From Geminocystis herdmanii PCC 6308 (GTDB taxonomy: Bacteria > Cyanobacteriota > Cyanobacteriia > Cyanobacteriales > Cyanobacteriaceae): DNA of 64,000 nucleotides. The notes below the pieces were generated by a model. The model worked only from the letters and a program-made list of their open reading frames with translations, did not search any database and was not told the DNA's origin. The stretch spans positions 2,510,230 to 2,574,229 of the forward strand of contig NZ_CM001775.1 of the NCBI RefSeq assembly GCF_000332235.1. The letters run 5' to 3'. Position numbers and translations under genes: made by a program. Shown piece by piece: positions 1 through 9,115 of this stretch (position 1 is the stretch's first letter; the number at the start of each line of letters is the position of its first letter).

Positions 1-1
1 G

Positions 2-769
2 GAAGAAGAATTAAGACAAAGAAATTTATCTCTCCAAGCCGAATTAAATTTAGCCTCCGATTATGTCTTTTCCTTATTACCTTCTCCCGATGAACAAAAA
101 GGCTTAAATATCGAGCAAAAATTTATTCCTTGTGCCAAATTAGGGGGAGATATTTTTGATTATTATTGGTTAGATGAAGAGCATATTGTTTTTTATTTAT
201 TAGATGTAGCAGGTCATGGTATTCATTCGGCTTTATTATCCGTTTCTATCTTAAATTTAGTTAGAAATAACTCTCTTTATAACACCGATCCTTATCAGCC
301 TTGGACTATTTTAACAGAATTAAATCGTCTTTTTCAAATGGAGGATGGAAATAATTATTTTACTATTTGGTATGGTGTTTATAACAAAAACACTAACGAA
401 TTAGTCTATTCTTCTGCCGGACATCCTCCAGCAATTTTAGTTTCTGTATCTGAATCAGGGAATAAATATCAAAAGTTATCCACTCCGAATATTCCTATCG
501 GTATGATGTTAGATTTTGAATTTGATCAACAATTATGTCATGTGGAAAATGGAGATTCTTTATATTTATTTAGTGATGGTATTTACGAAATTCAATTAGA
601 TAATGGGGATATTTGGGGCTTAAACAATTTTACTGATGTTTTATTAGAAACAACTGAAGAATCTCATAAAAATTTAGAACAGGTGATCGATCGAGTTCAT
701 GTTATCAATAAATCTAACAATTTTGACGATGATTTATCTATTTTAAAAGTAGTTTTTCATCAACAATAA
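2..769 (+). CDS. PP2C/SpoIIE-type serine phosphatase, 5'-truncated by window edge
   Basis: The reading frame is open from base 2 and ends at 769, so the start lies outside the window. The visible part is a SpoIIE/RsbU-like PP2C domain. A short coiled stretch leads into LGGDIFDYYWLDEE, then DVAGHGIHSALLS, the usual metal-binding aspartates (GGD and DVAGHG). Further on come SAGHPPAILV and LFSDGIYE, and the domain closes with NNFDDDLSILKV near the C-terminus. All these blocks are typical of bacterial protein-serine phosphatases that act as outputs of signalling proteins. The coiled segment at the beginning suggests a sensor or receiver domain upstream, which I cannot see. An internal ATG at 338 is not a credible start because it would remove the first metal-binding motifs. 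Family call is firm; target protein unknown. Confidence 0.85.
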   Translation, partial: EEELRQRNLSLQAELNLASDYVFSLLPSPDEQKGLNIEQKFIPCAKLGGDIFDYYWLDEEHIVFYLLDVAGHGIHSALLSVSILNLVRNNSLYNTDPYQPWTILTELNRLFQMEDGNNYFTIWYGVYNKNTNELVYSSAGHPPAILVSVSESGNKYQKLSTPNIPIGMMLDFEFDQQLCHVENGDSLYLFSDGIYEIQLDNGDIWGLNNFTDVLLETTEESHKNLEQVIDRVHVINKSNNFDDDLSILKVVFHQQ

Positions 770-1024
770 TAGGATATTAAGAAATTTCTCATCCCAAAGC
801 CTTTTTAATAACTAGCATAAGTGTTGCCTATTAACTATCTTCTCCCGTCAACGGCTTTGTTTTAAATATTTTTTACACAAATGATTTGGAACTGCTATAG
901 TACAATTTATTGAAAGGTAATTATCAAAATTTTTTTTGATAGCTTTTAATCACTAATCACTATTTTATTTACAATAATCTTAAATTATTATATTAACAAC
1001 AGTTCAGGAGATTTTCGATCGATT

Positions 1025-1723
1025 ATGACTAATAATTATACAAATCAGTTACAAGTAAACACTTTACCGTTACCTAACGATAAACCGCCTCAAATTGAAG
1101 AAATGGCGGTAGATATGGTGGAAGAAATAGAAAGATTAGAAGATTTTATTCTTAATAGCACCCGTATTCCATTTATGGGTAAAACTCTCATTGATGAAGA
1201 TACATTAATCAAACAACTAGATTTAATTAGGATAAATGTTCCAGACTCCTTAGAACAAGCTACCCAAATTTTACAACAACGTCAACAAATATTAGCAGAA
1301 GCCCAAAACTATGCCCAAAAAGTTGTAGAAAATGCCCAAAGAAAAGCCGCACAACTATTAGATGATTCTCGTATTGTTCAAGAAGCTGAAAATCAAGCGA
1401 ATCAGATTAGACGACAAGTACAACAAGACTGCGAGAATTTACAACGAAAAACCATCACTGAAGTTGAACAAATTAGACAACGGATTCAACAGGAAGTCAT
1501 CAAAAGCAGACAAGAGGCGATTCTGGAAGCTGAAGCAATTCAAAATGAAGCTGATATGTATGCCGATTCGGTTCTATCTAAACTGGAAAAAGACCTGAGT
1601 GATATGTTGAGGGTTGTAACTAATGGTCGTCAACAAGTTCAGGCAAATAGACAACAAGTTGTGCCACAAGTTACTCCGCCTCCCCGTCAACAAGATATGA
1701 CTATCGCTAAAAAAGCATCTTAA
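1025..1723 (+). CDS. Coiled-coil protein, DivIVA / F0-b-like
   Basis: A 232-residue soluble protein with no signal peptide or membrane segment. Residues about 70-200 form an almost continuous coiled coil rich in Q, A, E and R (for example AEAQNYAQKVVENAQRKAAQ). The tail is Gln/Pro-rich. The N-terminal 50 residues (EEIERLEDFILNSTRIPFMG) are a conserved-looking cyanobacterial head with the feel of DivIVA-type division proteins. Automated pipelines often label such proteins ATP synthase subunit b because of the repeated Ala/Gln heptads, but there is no membrane anchor here, so I do not support that. An AGGAG lies about 15 bases before the ATG. Role in cell division or envelope organisation is inference only. 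Confidence 0.6.
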   Translation: MTNNYTNQLQVNTLPLPNDKPPQIEEMAVDMVEEIERLEDFILNSTRIPFMGKTLIDEDTLIKQLDLIRINVPDSLEQATQILQQRQQILAEAQNYAQKVVENAQRKAAQLLDDSRIVQEAENQANQIRRQVQQDCENLQRKTITEVEQIRQRIQQEVIKSRQEAILEAEAIQNEADMYADSVLSKLEKDLSDMLRVVTNGRQQVQANRQQVVPQVTPPPRQQDMTIAKKAS

Positions 1724-1725
1724 AA

Positions 1726-1817
1726 GAATTAAGAATTAAGAATTAAGAATTAACAATTAACAATTAACAATTAAGAATTAACAATTAAGAATGAAGAATT
1801 AACAATTAACAATTAAA
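1726..1817. repeat. Tandem heptamer array (GAATTAA / CAATTAA)
   Basis: About thirteen head-to-tail 7-bp units of the form GAATTAA or CAATTAA fill the space between two convergent genes. The same heptamer recurs at about 6033-6087, 31566-31605 and (complement) 33150-33192. This resembles the short tandemly repeated repetitive (STRR) sequences known from cyanobacteria. It contains no coding potential. Confidence 0.85.
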
Positions 1818-1825
1818 AGTCTTCA

Positions 1826-2191
1826 CTATTCATTATTCATTAGATAATTTTCGGTTAATTTTATAGCATCTTTTAACCTTTGTTGAATTAAGGAAATTCG
1901 ATCGAGCTTAGTGCTAGATTGTTTAGCAGATTGATAGAATAAAAAATCTGTTTGTAAAAGCCGAATATAACGATGAGTTTCTGTTTGCCATGACTGAAAT
2001 AACGCTCTAATATTACTATCTAAATTAGTCGGTTCGATCGACATAATTTGAGAGTCTAAATAAGTTTGAATTCCTCTGAATTTGTCTTTAAGTAAAGCAA
2101 GATTATTCACATCATCACAGAATAATGTATCAAAATTTTTGAGTAATTCTATCCAACTTAACAATTCTTCTTGATGTGATTTTGATAACAT
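1826..2191 (-). CDS. PatD-like small protein
   Basis: A 121-residue, mainly helical cytoplasmic protein. Its layout resembles the family named after heterocyst frequency control protein PatD: an N-terminal helix, a central LKDKFRGIQTYLDSQIMSI block, then a conserved WQTETHRYIRLLQTDFLFYQSA stretch and a final helix. The assignment is from memory of that family and not from a strong catalytic motif. The family also occurs in unicellular cyanobacteria that make no heterocysts, so the name need not describe its job here. It is convergent with the coiled-coil gene at 1025 and divergent from relA/spoT. Confidence 0.45.
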   Translation of the reverse strand: MLSKSHQEELLSWIELLKNFDTLFCDDVNNLALLKDKFRGIQTYLDSQIMSIEPTNLDSNIRALFQSWQTETHRYIRLLQTDFLFYQSAKQSSTKLDRISLIQQRLKDAIKLTENYLMNNE

Positions 2192-2441
2192 TTTCTCTAA
2201 ATTAAGTTAAAATTAAAAGCATTAACTATAACTAAGATCAATAAGCTCTTAAGGATAACTGTAGATGAAAGAAAACAGTTGAGTAAGAGTAAATTTTCCT
2301 ATCCACTAAAATAAAATTATAACCCTCTTGGAAGGAACGATTTTAGTTTCTTAAATTATAACTTGATCATAACCGTTCAAGATCATAACTTATCTCAGTC
2401 ATTTTAGCTATATTTTTTATTCCCAATCATCCCAAATCATT

Positions 2442-4697
2442 ATGAATACAACACTACTTATTCCCGAAAAAAAAGCCGTTGCCAAATTACATATTCCCAA
2501 TTGGTTAAATAACTGTTTAATAGGAGATCAAAACGATCCCCATAATAGCCTAATATGTAAATCATTTCAATTCGCTTATTCCTTACACGAAGGGCAATAT
2601 CGCAAATCAGGTGAGCCTTATATCGCCCATCCCGTAGCCGTTGCAGAGTTATTGAGGGATTTAGGCGGAGATAGTGAAATGATTGCCGCAGGATTTTTAC
2701 ATGATGTAGTAGAGGATACCGAAGTCACTCCCGATGAAATAGAAGCACTTTTTGGAGCAAATGTGCGTCAATTAGTAGAAGCCGTGACAAAGTTATCAAA
2801 ATTTAACTTTTCGAGCAAAACCGAAAGACAAGCAGAGAATTTTCGGCGAATGTTTGTGGCAATGGCTCAAGATATTCGAGTGATCGTGGTAAAATTGGCA
2901 GACAGGTTACATAATATGCGTACCCTTGACTTTTTATCCCCAGAAAAACAACGACTAATTGCCGAAGAAACCAAAGAAATTTTTGCCCCCTTAGCCAATC
3001 GTCTCGGTATTTGGCACTTCAAATGGGAGTTAGAAGATTTATCCTTTAAATATCTTAATCCCGTAGCTTATAAAAATATTAAAGAATTAGTCTCCGAAAG
3101 AAGAAAAGATAGGGAAGCACGAATCCAAAAAATAACGAACATTATCAATCAACGTTTAGCTAAGTTAGGCATTCATCCTTTAGAACTCAAAGGCAGACCA
3201 AAACATTTATATGGAATATACCATAAAATGGAGCAACAAAATAAAGAGTTTGAACAAATTTATGACATGGCAGGTATCAGAATTATTCTTAATAATAAAG
3301 ATGAATGTTATCGTGCTTTAGCTGTCGTTCATGATGCTTTTCGCCCCATCCCCGGTAGATTTAAAGACTATATCGGTTTACCCAAGCCCAATTTATATCA
3401 ATCTCTCCATACTACTGTCGTTAATTCTAATGGCAGACCGTTAGAAATACAAATCCGTACCCTAGAAATGCACCATATCGCTGAATATGGTATCGCTGCG
3501 CACTGGAAATATAAGGAAGCTGGAAATTCTAATAATACCAATTTATCCAGTGATGAAGAAAAATTTACATGGTTGCGTCAACTGCTAGATTGGCAAAAAG
3601 ATTTACAAGATGCCCAAGAATATGTGGATAATCTCAAGGAAAATTTATTTGATGATGATGTTTATGCTTTTACTCCTAAAGGAGAAGTTATTCCCTTAAC
3701 ACGAGGCGCCACAGTGGTAGATTTTGCCTATCGTATTCATACGGAAGTGGGAAATCACATGAAAGGGGCGAGAATTAATGGAAAATGGAGTCCTCTTGAT
3801 CAATCTATACATAATGGGGATATAGTAGAAATTGTTACTAGCAATAATAGTCATCCTAGTCTCGATTGGTTAAATTTTGTGGTGACACCGAGTGCTAAAA
3901 ATCGCATTCGTCAATGGTACAAACGATCACACCGAGAAGAAAATATTGCCAGAGGGAGAGAGTTATTAGAGAAAGAGTTAGGTAAAAATGGCTTAGAATC
4001 TCTCTTAAAATCCGATACCATGCAAAAAGTTGCTCAAAAATGTAACTTTATTAAGGTAGATGACTTATTAGCTTCTTTGGGTTATGGAGAAGTAACTTGT
4101 ATGCAGATTATCAATCGTCTGCGAGAAGAAAATAAGCTACAACATCCCGAAAAAACAGAAGAAAAACCCCTAGGAGAAACCCCTTTATTAGCTACTCCCA
4201 CTAAAACTAATAAAGAAATTAACGGTAATAAATATCCTATTTGCGGTATCGAAGGATTAATGTATCATATTGCTGGATGTTGTCGCCCTTTACCCGGGGA
4301 AAATATTATCGGAGTTGTTACTAATGTGCGAGGTATTTCCATTCATCATCACGACTGCCCGAATTTGACAACCATCCCCGGAGAGCGTTTAATTCCTGTA
4401 AAATGGAATGGTTGTGATCAAAAGAGTCGTAATGCTACTTATCCTGTGGATATAGTCATCGAAACGATCGATCGAGTGGGTATTTTACGAGACATTTTAG
4501 GAAGATTAACAGATCAAAATATTAATGTTAGTAACGCAGGAGTCAAAACAGATTTTGGCAAACCAGCGTTAATTTCTTTAACTATTGATGTACAAGATTC
4601 ACAGCAATATCAATATGTTATCAATCAAATTAAAAATATGAGCGATGTTTTAAATATTCGCCGTATTAGCGAAGTTTCTAGCATTAGCCACAGTTAG
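2442..4697 (+). CDS. relA/spoT: Bifunctional (p)ppGpp synthetase/hydrolase
   Basis: 751 residues with the full long-RSH layout. The HD hydrolase domain shows H63 in AHPVAVAELL, HD at 87-88 (GFLHDVVEDTE) and a distal ADRLHNMRTL. The synthetase domain has YDMAGIRIIL and the substrate-binding block RFKDYIGLPKPNLYQSLHTT around residues 305-325. A TGS domain follows at about 415-475 (DDDVYAFTPKGEVI). A short Cys-containing zinc-finger-like region (IAGCCRPLPGE, with HHHDCPNL) and a C-terminal ACT domain (about 675-745) finish the protein. Both catalytic halves keep their signature residues, so it should both make and degrade (p)ppGpp, controlling the stringent response. The ATG at 2442 gives the usual length. 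It lies alone on this strand and is convergent with the cation transporter at 4778. Confidence 0.93.
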   Translation: MNTTLLIPEKKAVAKLHIPNWLNNCLIGDQNDPHNSLICKSFQFAYSLHEGQYRKSGEPYIAHPVAVAELLRDLGGDSEMIAAGFLHDVVEDTEVTPDEIEALFGANVRQLVEAVTKLSKFNFSSKTERQAENFRRMFVAMAQDIRVIVVKLADRLHNMRTLDFLSPEKQRLIAEETKEIFAPLANRLGIWHFKWELEDLSFKYLNPVAYKNIKELVSERRKDREARIQKITNIINQRLAKLGIHPLELKGRPKHLYGIYHKMEQQNKEFEQIYDMAGIRIILNNKDECYRALAVVHDAFRPIPGRFKDYIGLPKPNLYQSLHTTVVNSNGRPLEIQIRTLEMHHIAEYGIAAHWKYKEAGNSNNTNLSSDEEKFTWLRQLLDWQKDLQDAQEYVDNLKENLFDDDVYAFTPKGEVIPLTRGATVVDFAYRIHTEVGNHMKGARINGKWSPLDQSIHNGDIVEIVTSNNSHPSLDWLNFVVTPSAKNRIRQWYKRSHREENIARGRELLEKELGKNGLESLLKSDTMQKVAQKCNFIKVDDLLASLGYGEVTCMQIINRLREENKLQHPEKTEEKPLGETPLLATPTKTNKEINGNKYPICGIEGLMYHIAGCCRPLPGENIIGVVTNVRGISIHHHDCPNLTTIPGERLIPVKWNGCDQKSRNATYPVDIVIETIDRVGILRDILGRLTDQNINVSNAGVKTDFGKPALISLTIDVQDSQQYQYVINQIKNMSDVLNIRRISEVSSISHS

Positions 4698-4708
4698 AAA
4701 AATTATTA

Positions 4709-4763
4709 GTTTGTAGTGATGGCTTTAGCCATTTATGAAAGGGTTAAAACCCTTACTACAAAC
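4709..4763. repeat. Palindromic repeat between convergent genes
   Basis: GTTTGTAGT at the left edge is mirrored by ACTACAAAC at the right edge. Two smaller hairpins lie inside, GGCTTTAGCC and AGGGTTAAAACCCT. A half copy (GGGCTAAAGCCC followed by TTACTACAAAC) occurs at 25901-25923, showing that this is a dispersed family. The right side runs into a T-rich stretch, so it may also act as the terminator of relA/spoT. Confidence 0.75.
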
Positions 4764-4777
4764 TTTTTTATCAATTC

Positions 4778-5695
4778 TCAATTATTTTCATAGGTAATTT
4801 CTGATGATTCATACTCCAAAGGTTCAACATGAATTAATACTCTCACGGGAGCAAATTTTGCCTCTAATTTTGCCTCTATTTCTTCCGTTATATCATGGGC
4901 AGTTTTTACGCTTTCAGTATTAACAATTAAGTGCATTTCAATAAATATTTGTCTTCCTAATAATCCCCTTGAAGCGATATTATGACAGTTAATTACTCCC
5001 GGTACTTCCATTACTATTTCATGGATTAATTCAGGTGCGATCGCCATTTGATCTACTAACCAAGGTAAGTTGCCTTTTAACACTTCCCAAGCACTTTTTA
5101 TGACTAAAATTGCCACAGGAAAAGCTAATAAATAATCGAGGGATTGTAACCAAGGCAAATTCCATGCTTCTGATTGCCAAACGCCGATTAAACCAAGTAA
5201 AACACTGATAGTTATCCATACATCACTCATGGTATGAGTTGCATCGGCAATTAAAATATTACTACCTAATTTTTTTCCTACTTTACGCTCATAAAAAGCC
5301 ACAAAAATATTGATACCTAAGATAATAATTAAAACCCATAATTCTCCACCTCCAATTTTAACAGGTTCTCCGCCAAAAATTATCCTGTTAAGCGCACTGG
5401 TTAAAATTTCAAAACAGGCAATACCTAAAAATGCGGCGATACCTAATGCACCAATTGCCTCAAATTTATGATGTCCGTACGGATGATCTCGATCGGGTAT
5501 TGGAGATGAAAGTTGATTAGTTACTAAACCTAAAATATTATTGGCACTGTCTGTTACGCTATGTAAAGCATCTGCTTGTAAACTCAATGAACCTGTGATA
5601 GTACCAACTACAGCTTTTAATATTAAAACAATGATATTTAAAATTAAGGTAATAATTAGTACTTCACGAACTTTTTTTTGTTTATTTTGAGCCAT
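4778..5695 (-). CDS. Cation diffusion facilitator transporter
   Basis: A 305-residue inner-membrane protein of the CDF family (CzcD/FieF type), expected to export Zn, Fe or similar divalent cations in exchange for protons. Four or more membrane spans are visible (VLIITLILNIIVLILKAVVG, ALGIAAFLGIACFEIL, LWVLIIILGINIFVAFY, DYLLAFPVAILVIKSAW). The two metal-site signatures are present: HSVTDSANN in helix 2 (HxxxD) and DATHTMSDVW in helix 5. HPYGHHKFE links helices 2 and 3. The C-terminal cytoplasmic ferredoxin-like domain includes HLIVN and HDITEEIE. Metal specificity cannot be read from the sequence. Confidence 0.92.
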   Translation of the reverse strand: MAQNKQKKVREVLIITLILNIIVLILKAVVGTITGSLSLQADALHSVTDSANNILGLVTNQLSSPIPDRDHPYGHHKFEAIGALGIAAFLGIACFEILTSALNRIIFGGEPVKIGGGELWVLIIILGINIFVAFYERKVGKKLGSNILIADATHTMSDVWITISVLLGLIGVWQSEAWNLPWLQSLDYLLAFPVAILVIKSAWEVLKGNLPWLVDQMAIAPELIHEIVMEVPGVINCHNIASRGLLGRQIFIEMHLIVNTESVKTAHDITEEIEAKLEAKFAPVRVLIHVEPLEYESSEITYENN

Positions 5696-5851
5696 AATAA
5701 ATCATTTAGGAGGAAAAATTAATCTTTTTTCTATTCTAAATCTTTTATTTTTTTAGTGGTATTAATTTTTGTAAATTTAGTCGATATTAAGATTAAGTTT
5801 TAAGAAAAATAATTTATAATAAAACTAACTTAATTGTTGAGAATTAATATC

Positions 5852-6031
5852 ATGATTAATCATAATTATTATAATTTGGATAAAATTACCGAACCTATTA
5901 CCCAAGCAAAACCAGAAATTCGCTCGATCGTCGAAGAAGTGTTACAATTAGAAAAAGATCGATTATCTCAAAAAAATATTCGTTATATTAATGATGATGT
6001 GTTAAACATTATTAAACAAAATATACTATAG
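5852..6031 (+). CDS. Small protein paired with the DndD-like ATPase
   Basis: A 59-residue protein if started at the ATG at 5852. The frame is open from a TTG at 5834, but the ATG gives the cleaner start. It is mostly helical, with VEEVLQLEKDRLSQKN in the middle. It looks like the short proteins that databases label 'DNA modification system-associated small protein', which accompany dndD genes, and a dndD-like gene follows on the same strand after 198 bp. The two are separated by a heptamer array, so cotranscription is uncertain. Function unknown. Confidence 0.5.
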   Translation: MINHNYYNLDKITEPITQAKPEIRSIVEEVLQLEKDRLSQKNIRYINDDVLNIIKQNIL

Positions 6032-6032
6032 A

Positions 6033-6120
6033 GAATTAAGAATTAAGAATTAAGAATTAAGAATTAAGAATTAAGAATTAATAACTGATTACTGATTACT
6101 GATTACTGATTACTGATTCA
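6033..6120. repeat. Two tandem arrays: GAATTAA and ACTGATT
   Basis: The first half is seven or so GAATTAA heptamers. The second half is four ACTGATT heptamers. Both have a 7-bp period but unrelated sequence. They lie directly after the stop codon of the small gene at 5852. Confidence 0.85.
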
Positions 6121-6229
6121 AAATTTATTTACTTACTTCTTACTTAAAAATAATTGTTTCATGCTTCGACATAAGTTATATAATTGTAATTATGATTCAA
6201 AATTAAAATAATTAATCACCTATTTTGAC

Positions 6230-8290
6230 ATGAAAATTATTAGTTTACAGTTTTTAAATTTTAGACAATTTTATGGTAAAACCCCCGTAATTTATTTTGC
6301 TAATGGAGAAAAAAATACGACTATTATTCATGGTAATAATGGTGCAGGAAAAACTACTATATTAAATGCCTTTACTTGGGTATTTTATGAAAGATTTACT
6401 TCCGCTTTTGCCTCCCCAGAATTATTAGTTAATAAAAAAGCTATTTATGAGGTAGAATTTGGCAGTTCGATCGAATGTTTTGTTGAGATAATATTTGATC
6501 ATGAATATAAAACTTATCAGTTAAAAAGAAAATGTTTTGCCTATCGAAATAAAGACAATAAAATAGTTATTAATCAATCTCAATTATATATGATGGTAGC
6601 AGGAGATGATGGAAAATGGCAACATCCCCTTGAACAACCTATGGATATAATTGAAAGAATTTTACCACGAAGTTTACATCAATATTTTTTCTTTGATGGT
6701 GAGCATATTGATCATCTTTTTCGAGTAGAAGAAAGACATAAAATTGCTGAAGATACCAAAGAATTAATCGGCGTAAAACTTTTAGAAAGGGCAATTTCTC
6801 ACCTCAAAAATGCTCAAAAAACTCTCAGGGAAGAGTTAAATATTTTAGGAGATATAACTATTAAAACCCTAGTAAAAAAACAAAAAGAGCAAGAAAATTT
6901 ACAGCTAAAATTAAAAGAAGATCATAATTTATTAACCACAAGATTAAGTCAATTAGAGATAGAAAAACAAAGTCTTTCTCAACAAATGTTAGCGATGTCT
7001 GGTATAGAAAATTTGCAATTATTAAAACAGAAATTACTATCAGAAGAAAAGGAAGTTAGAAAAAATTTAGTCAATACTCAACAGGTTATAAAAAAGGAAA
7101 TATCTACTCGAAGTTATATCACATTTTTAGGAAGTTCGATCGAACAATTTCAAATTATTATTGAAGATTTAAGAGAAAAAGGAGAGTTACCTAGTGGTAT
7201 AAAAAAGCAATTTGTAGCTCAATTATTAAAACAAAATAAATGTATTTGCGGTACAGAATTACATCCAGAAAATGAACCTTATCAACAGGTAAAAAACTGG
7301 ATGAATATTGCAGGAAATAGTGAAATAGAAGAAGCCTCCATTCGTTTAGAAACTCAAGTTAATAACCTTGAATCTCAAGAAAATCAATTTTGGTTAGAAA
7401 TAAATAAACATCAGCAAAATGTTAATAATTGGCGTAATCAATTAGGACAAATTGAAGATGAATTAGATAAAATAAATCAACAATTAAGACAATATCCCGA
7501 TCGAAATATTCAAGATACACAAAAGCAATTAGATAATATTGAGCAACATATTCGACAACTAACCCTAAATCAAGGGGAAATCAATTTACAATTAGAAACC
7601 ATTGAAGAAGAATTAATTAACTTAGAAAAACAGATAAAAAAACAGGAAGCTAAAGTTGAAAAACAGACTTTAATTATGCGAAGAATAGAAGCAACAGAAG
7701 AAGCCATAAAATGTATTAATCAGGTACAAAAAAGACTAGAAAATCAATTTAGATTAGCCTTAGAAAAGAAAGTGCAAGAAATTTTTAATTCTATTTCCTT
7801 TACTCCTTATCAACCGCGCTTAAACGAAAATTATGAGTTAAATTTAATCGAAAATACATCAGGAATGGCTTTACCAGTAGCCGCATCAACAGGAGAAAAT
7901 CAAATTTTGAGTTTATCTTTTATTGGTGCTATTATTGACATGGTAAGAGAATGGTCAAAACAAAGTAATTTAGTCGGTTTAGACTCAAGTAAATTCCCGA
8001 TAATTATGGATTCACCCTTTGGCAGTTTAGACGAAATTTATCGCCGTCAAGTAGCTAAATCCATTCCAAAATTAGCTAATCAATTAGTAGTTTTAGTAAC
8101 AAAAACTCAATGGCGAAATGAGGTAGAAACAGAAATGAATCCTTATATCAATAAACAATATATTTTAGTATATCGATCGCCCAAAGAAGATTGTCAAGAA
8201 GATTTTATCAACATTAATAACATAGAATATCCCCTTGTTAAAAAAAGCGATAATCAATTTGAATATACAGAAATTATTGAAATTAATTAA
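6230..8290 (+). CDS. DndD-like SMC/Rad50-type ATPase
   Basis: 686 residues. The N-terminal ATPase half carries a Walker A (IIHGNNGAGKTTILNAF, about residue 33) and the YFFFDGEHIDHLF block characteristic of DndD-like proteins (about 149-161). The middle (about 200-530) is long coiled coil interrupted near 335-345 by CICGTELHPE, a short zinc-hook-like turn. The C-terminal half has the Walker B and signature region, PIIMDSPFGSLDE, followed by LVTKTQW. DndD works with DndB, DndC and DndE in phosphorothioate DNA modification, but none of these is in the neighbourhood. It could be an orphan Dnd subunit or a stand-alone RloC/Rad50-like defence ATPase. ATPase family firm, pathway uncertain. Confidence 0.75.
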   Translation: MKIISLQFLNFRQFYGKTPVIYFANGEKNTTIIHGNNGAGKTTILNAFTWVFYERFTSAFASPELLVNKKAIYEVEFGSSIECFVEIIFDHEYKTYQLKRKCFAYRNKDNKIVINQSQLYMMVAGDDGKWQHPLEQPMDIIERILPRSLHQYFFFDGEHIDHLFRVEERHKIAEDTKELIGVKLLERAISHLKNAQKTLREELNILGDITIKTLVKKQKEQENLQLKLKEDHNLLTTRLSQLEIEKQSLSQQMLAMSGIENLQLLKQKLLSEEKEVRKNLVNTQQVIKKEISTRSYITFLGSSIEQFQIIIEDLREKGELPSGIKKQFVAQLLKQNKCICGTELHPENEPYQQVKNWMNIAGNSEIEEASIRLETQVNNLESQENQFWLEINKHQQNVNNWRNQLGQIEDELDKINQQLRQYPDRNIQDTQKQLDNIEQHIRQLTLNQGEINLQLETIEEELINLEKQIKKQEAKVEKQTLIMRRIEATEEAIKCINQVQKRLENQFRLALEKKVQEIFNSISFTPYQPRLNENYELNLIENTSGMALPVAASTGENQILSLSFIGAIIDMVREWSKQSNLVGLDSSKFPIIMDSPFGSLDEIYRRQVAKSIPKLANQLVVLVTKTQWRNEVETEMNPYINKQYILVYRSPKEDCQEDFININNIEYPLVKKSDNQFEYTEIIEIN

Positions 8291-8352
8291 GGAATATTTC
8301 ATCATTATTTTCAATAGTTAATTTTCCATTCTCAATTCTCAATTCTCCATTA

Positions 8353-9054
8353 TTATTGTACCCCGATCGAGCGCCCACCAGAGCCGAATACTAATATTCT
8401 ATCCTGAGTAATGGGTTCCCAACCGACTTCATAACCCAAACTCCAAGCCTTTTCTCTAGCAACTCTAAAAGTCTCAAAACTGTCAGGGCGTACTAAAAAA
8501 GCAATATAATTTACATCAGGATTTAACTTGTTTAAAGTATTCATAAAATCTGAGTTTTTATCTTTCAATTCCTTGTTATTTTCTCCCATAGATGATACCT
8601 TGGGATCGTATTTTAAAGAACCATTATTAACAAAACTAACAGTATAATTTTGATTTTGATAATAAAATTTTTCTAACCTATTATTTCTGCTTATAATACA
8701 TTGTTCATATTTTTCTATTTCTTCCATATAAAAGTTATATAAATAAGAGGGCATATTATTGGGAATTTGAGGAGTTTTGCAGTTAGGTAAAGTTACTAAT
8801 AATTTGTCTATTTCTTCTTCTAATTTAGGATCACTAACTAAAAAAACTTGGTTATTTCTTACTTCAAAAAAATTGCCTACTTTCTTAGTTTCTGAACGTA
8901 AAGGAGTCTTAATAATTGTACCAGCTTCCACCGCTAATAAACTCACAAATAAACCAATAAACATTAAAACTCCCACGGTATTAGTTAAAATATCTAAGAA
9001 TGAATCTAAGTTTTGACTAGGTTGATTTTTTGTTCTAATTCTTCTTTTTCTCAT
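8353..9054 (-). CDS. ExbD/TolR-like membrane-anchored protein
   Basis: 233 residues. A basic N-terminus (MRKRRIRTK) precedes LDSFLDILTNTVGVLMFIGLF, a single membrane span whose N-terminal aspartate (LDILTN) resembles the proton-pathway Asp of ExbD/TolR. The rest is periplasmic, with paired cysteines at NCKT and QCII, and a terminal domain (FLVRPDSFETFRVAREKAW) of the ExbD or OmpA-like fold. In ExbBD and TolQR systems this subunit works with a MotA/ExbB-like partner, but none is encoded nearby. It converges on the DndD-like gene with a 62-bp gap. Functional partner unknown. Confidence 0.6.
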   Translation of the reverse strand: MRKRRIRTKNQPSQNLDSFLDILTNTVGVLMFIGLFVSLLAVEAGTIIKTPLRSETKKVGNFFEVRNNQVFLVSDPKLEEEIDKLLVTLPNCKTPQIPNNMPSYLYNFYMEEIEKYEQCIISRNNRLEKFYYQNQNYTVSFVNNGSLKYDPKVSSMGENNKELKDKNSDFMNTLNKLNPDVNYIAFLVRPDSFETFRVAREKAWSLGYEVGWEPITQDRILVFGSGGRSIGVQ

Positions 9055-9115
9055 AATTACTAATACTAGCTTGTGATTTCTATCATCTTCAATATCTTAG
9101 CAATTAAATTCGATC

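Noticed and set aside
1025-1723. ATP synthase F0 subunit b
   Set aside because: There is no membrane span at the N-terminus and no atp genes around; the resemblance is only to the coiled coil.
1726-1817. Possible CRISPR array
   Set aside because: Units are 7 bp with no spacers; it is a simple tandem repeat, as are the arrays at 6033, 31566, 33047 and 61321.
5834-8290. Complete Dnd phosphorothioation cluster
   Set aside because: Only a DndD-like gene and a small protein are present; DndB, DndC and DndE are missing on both sides.
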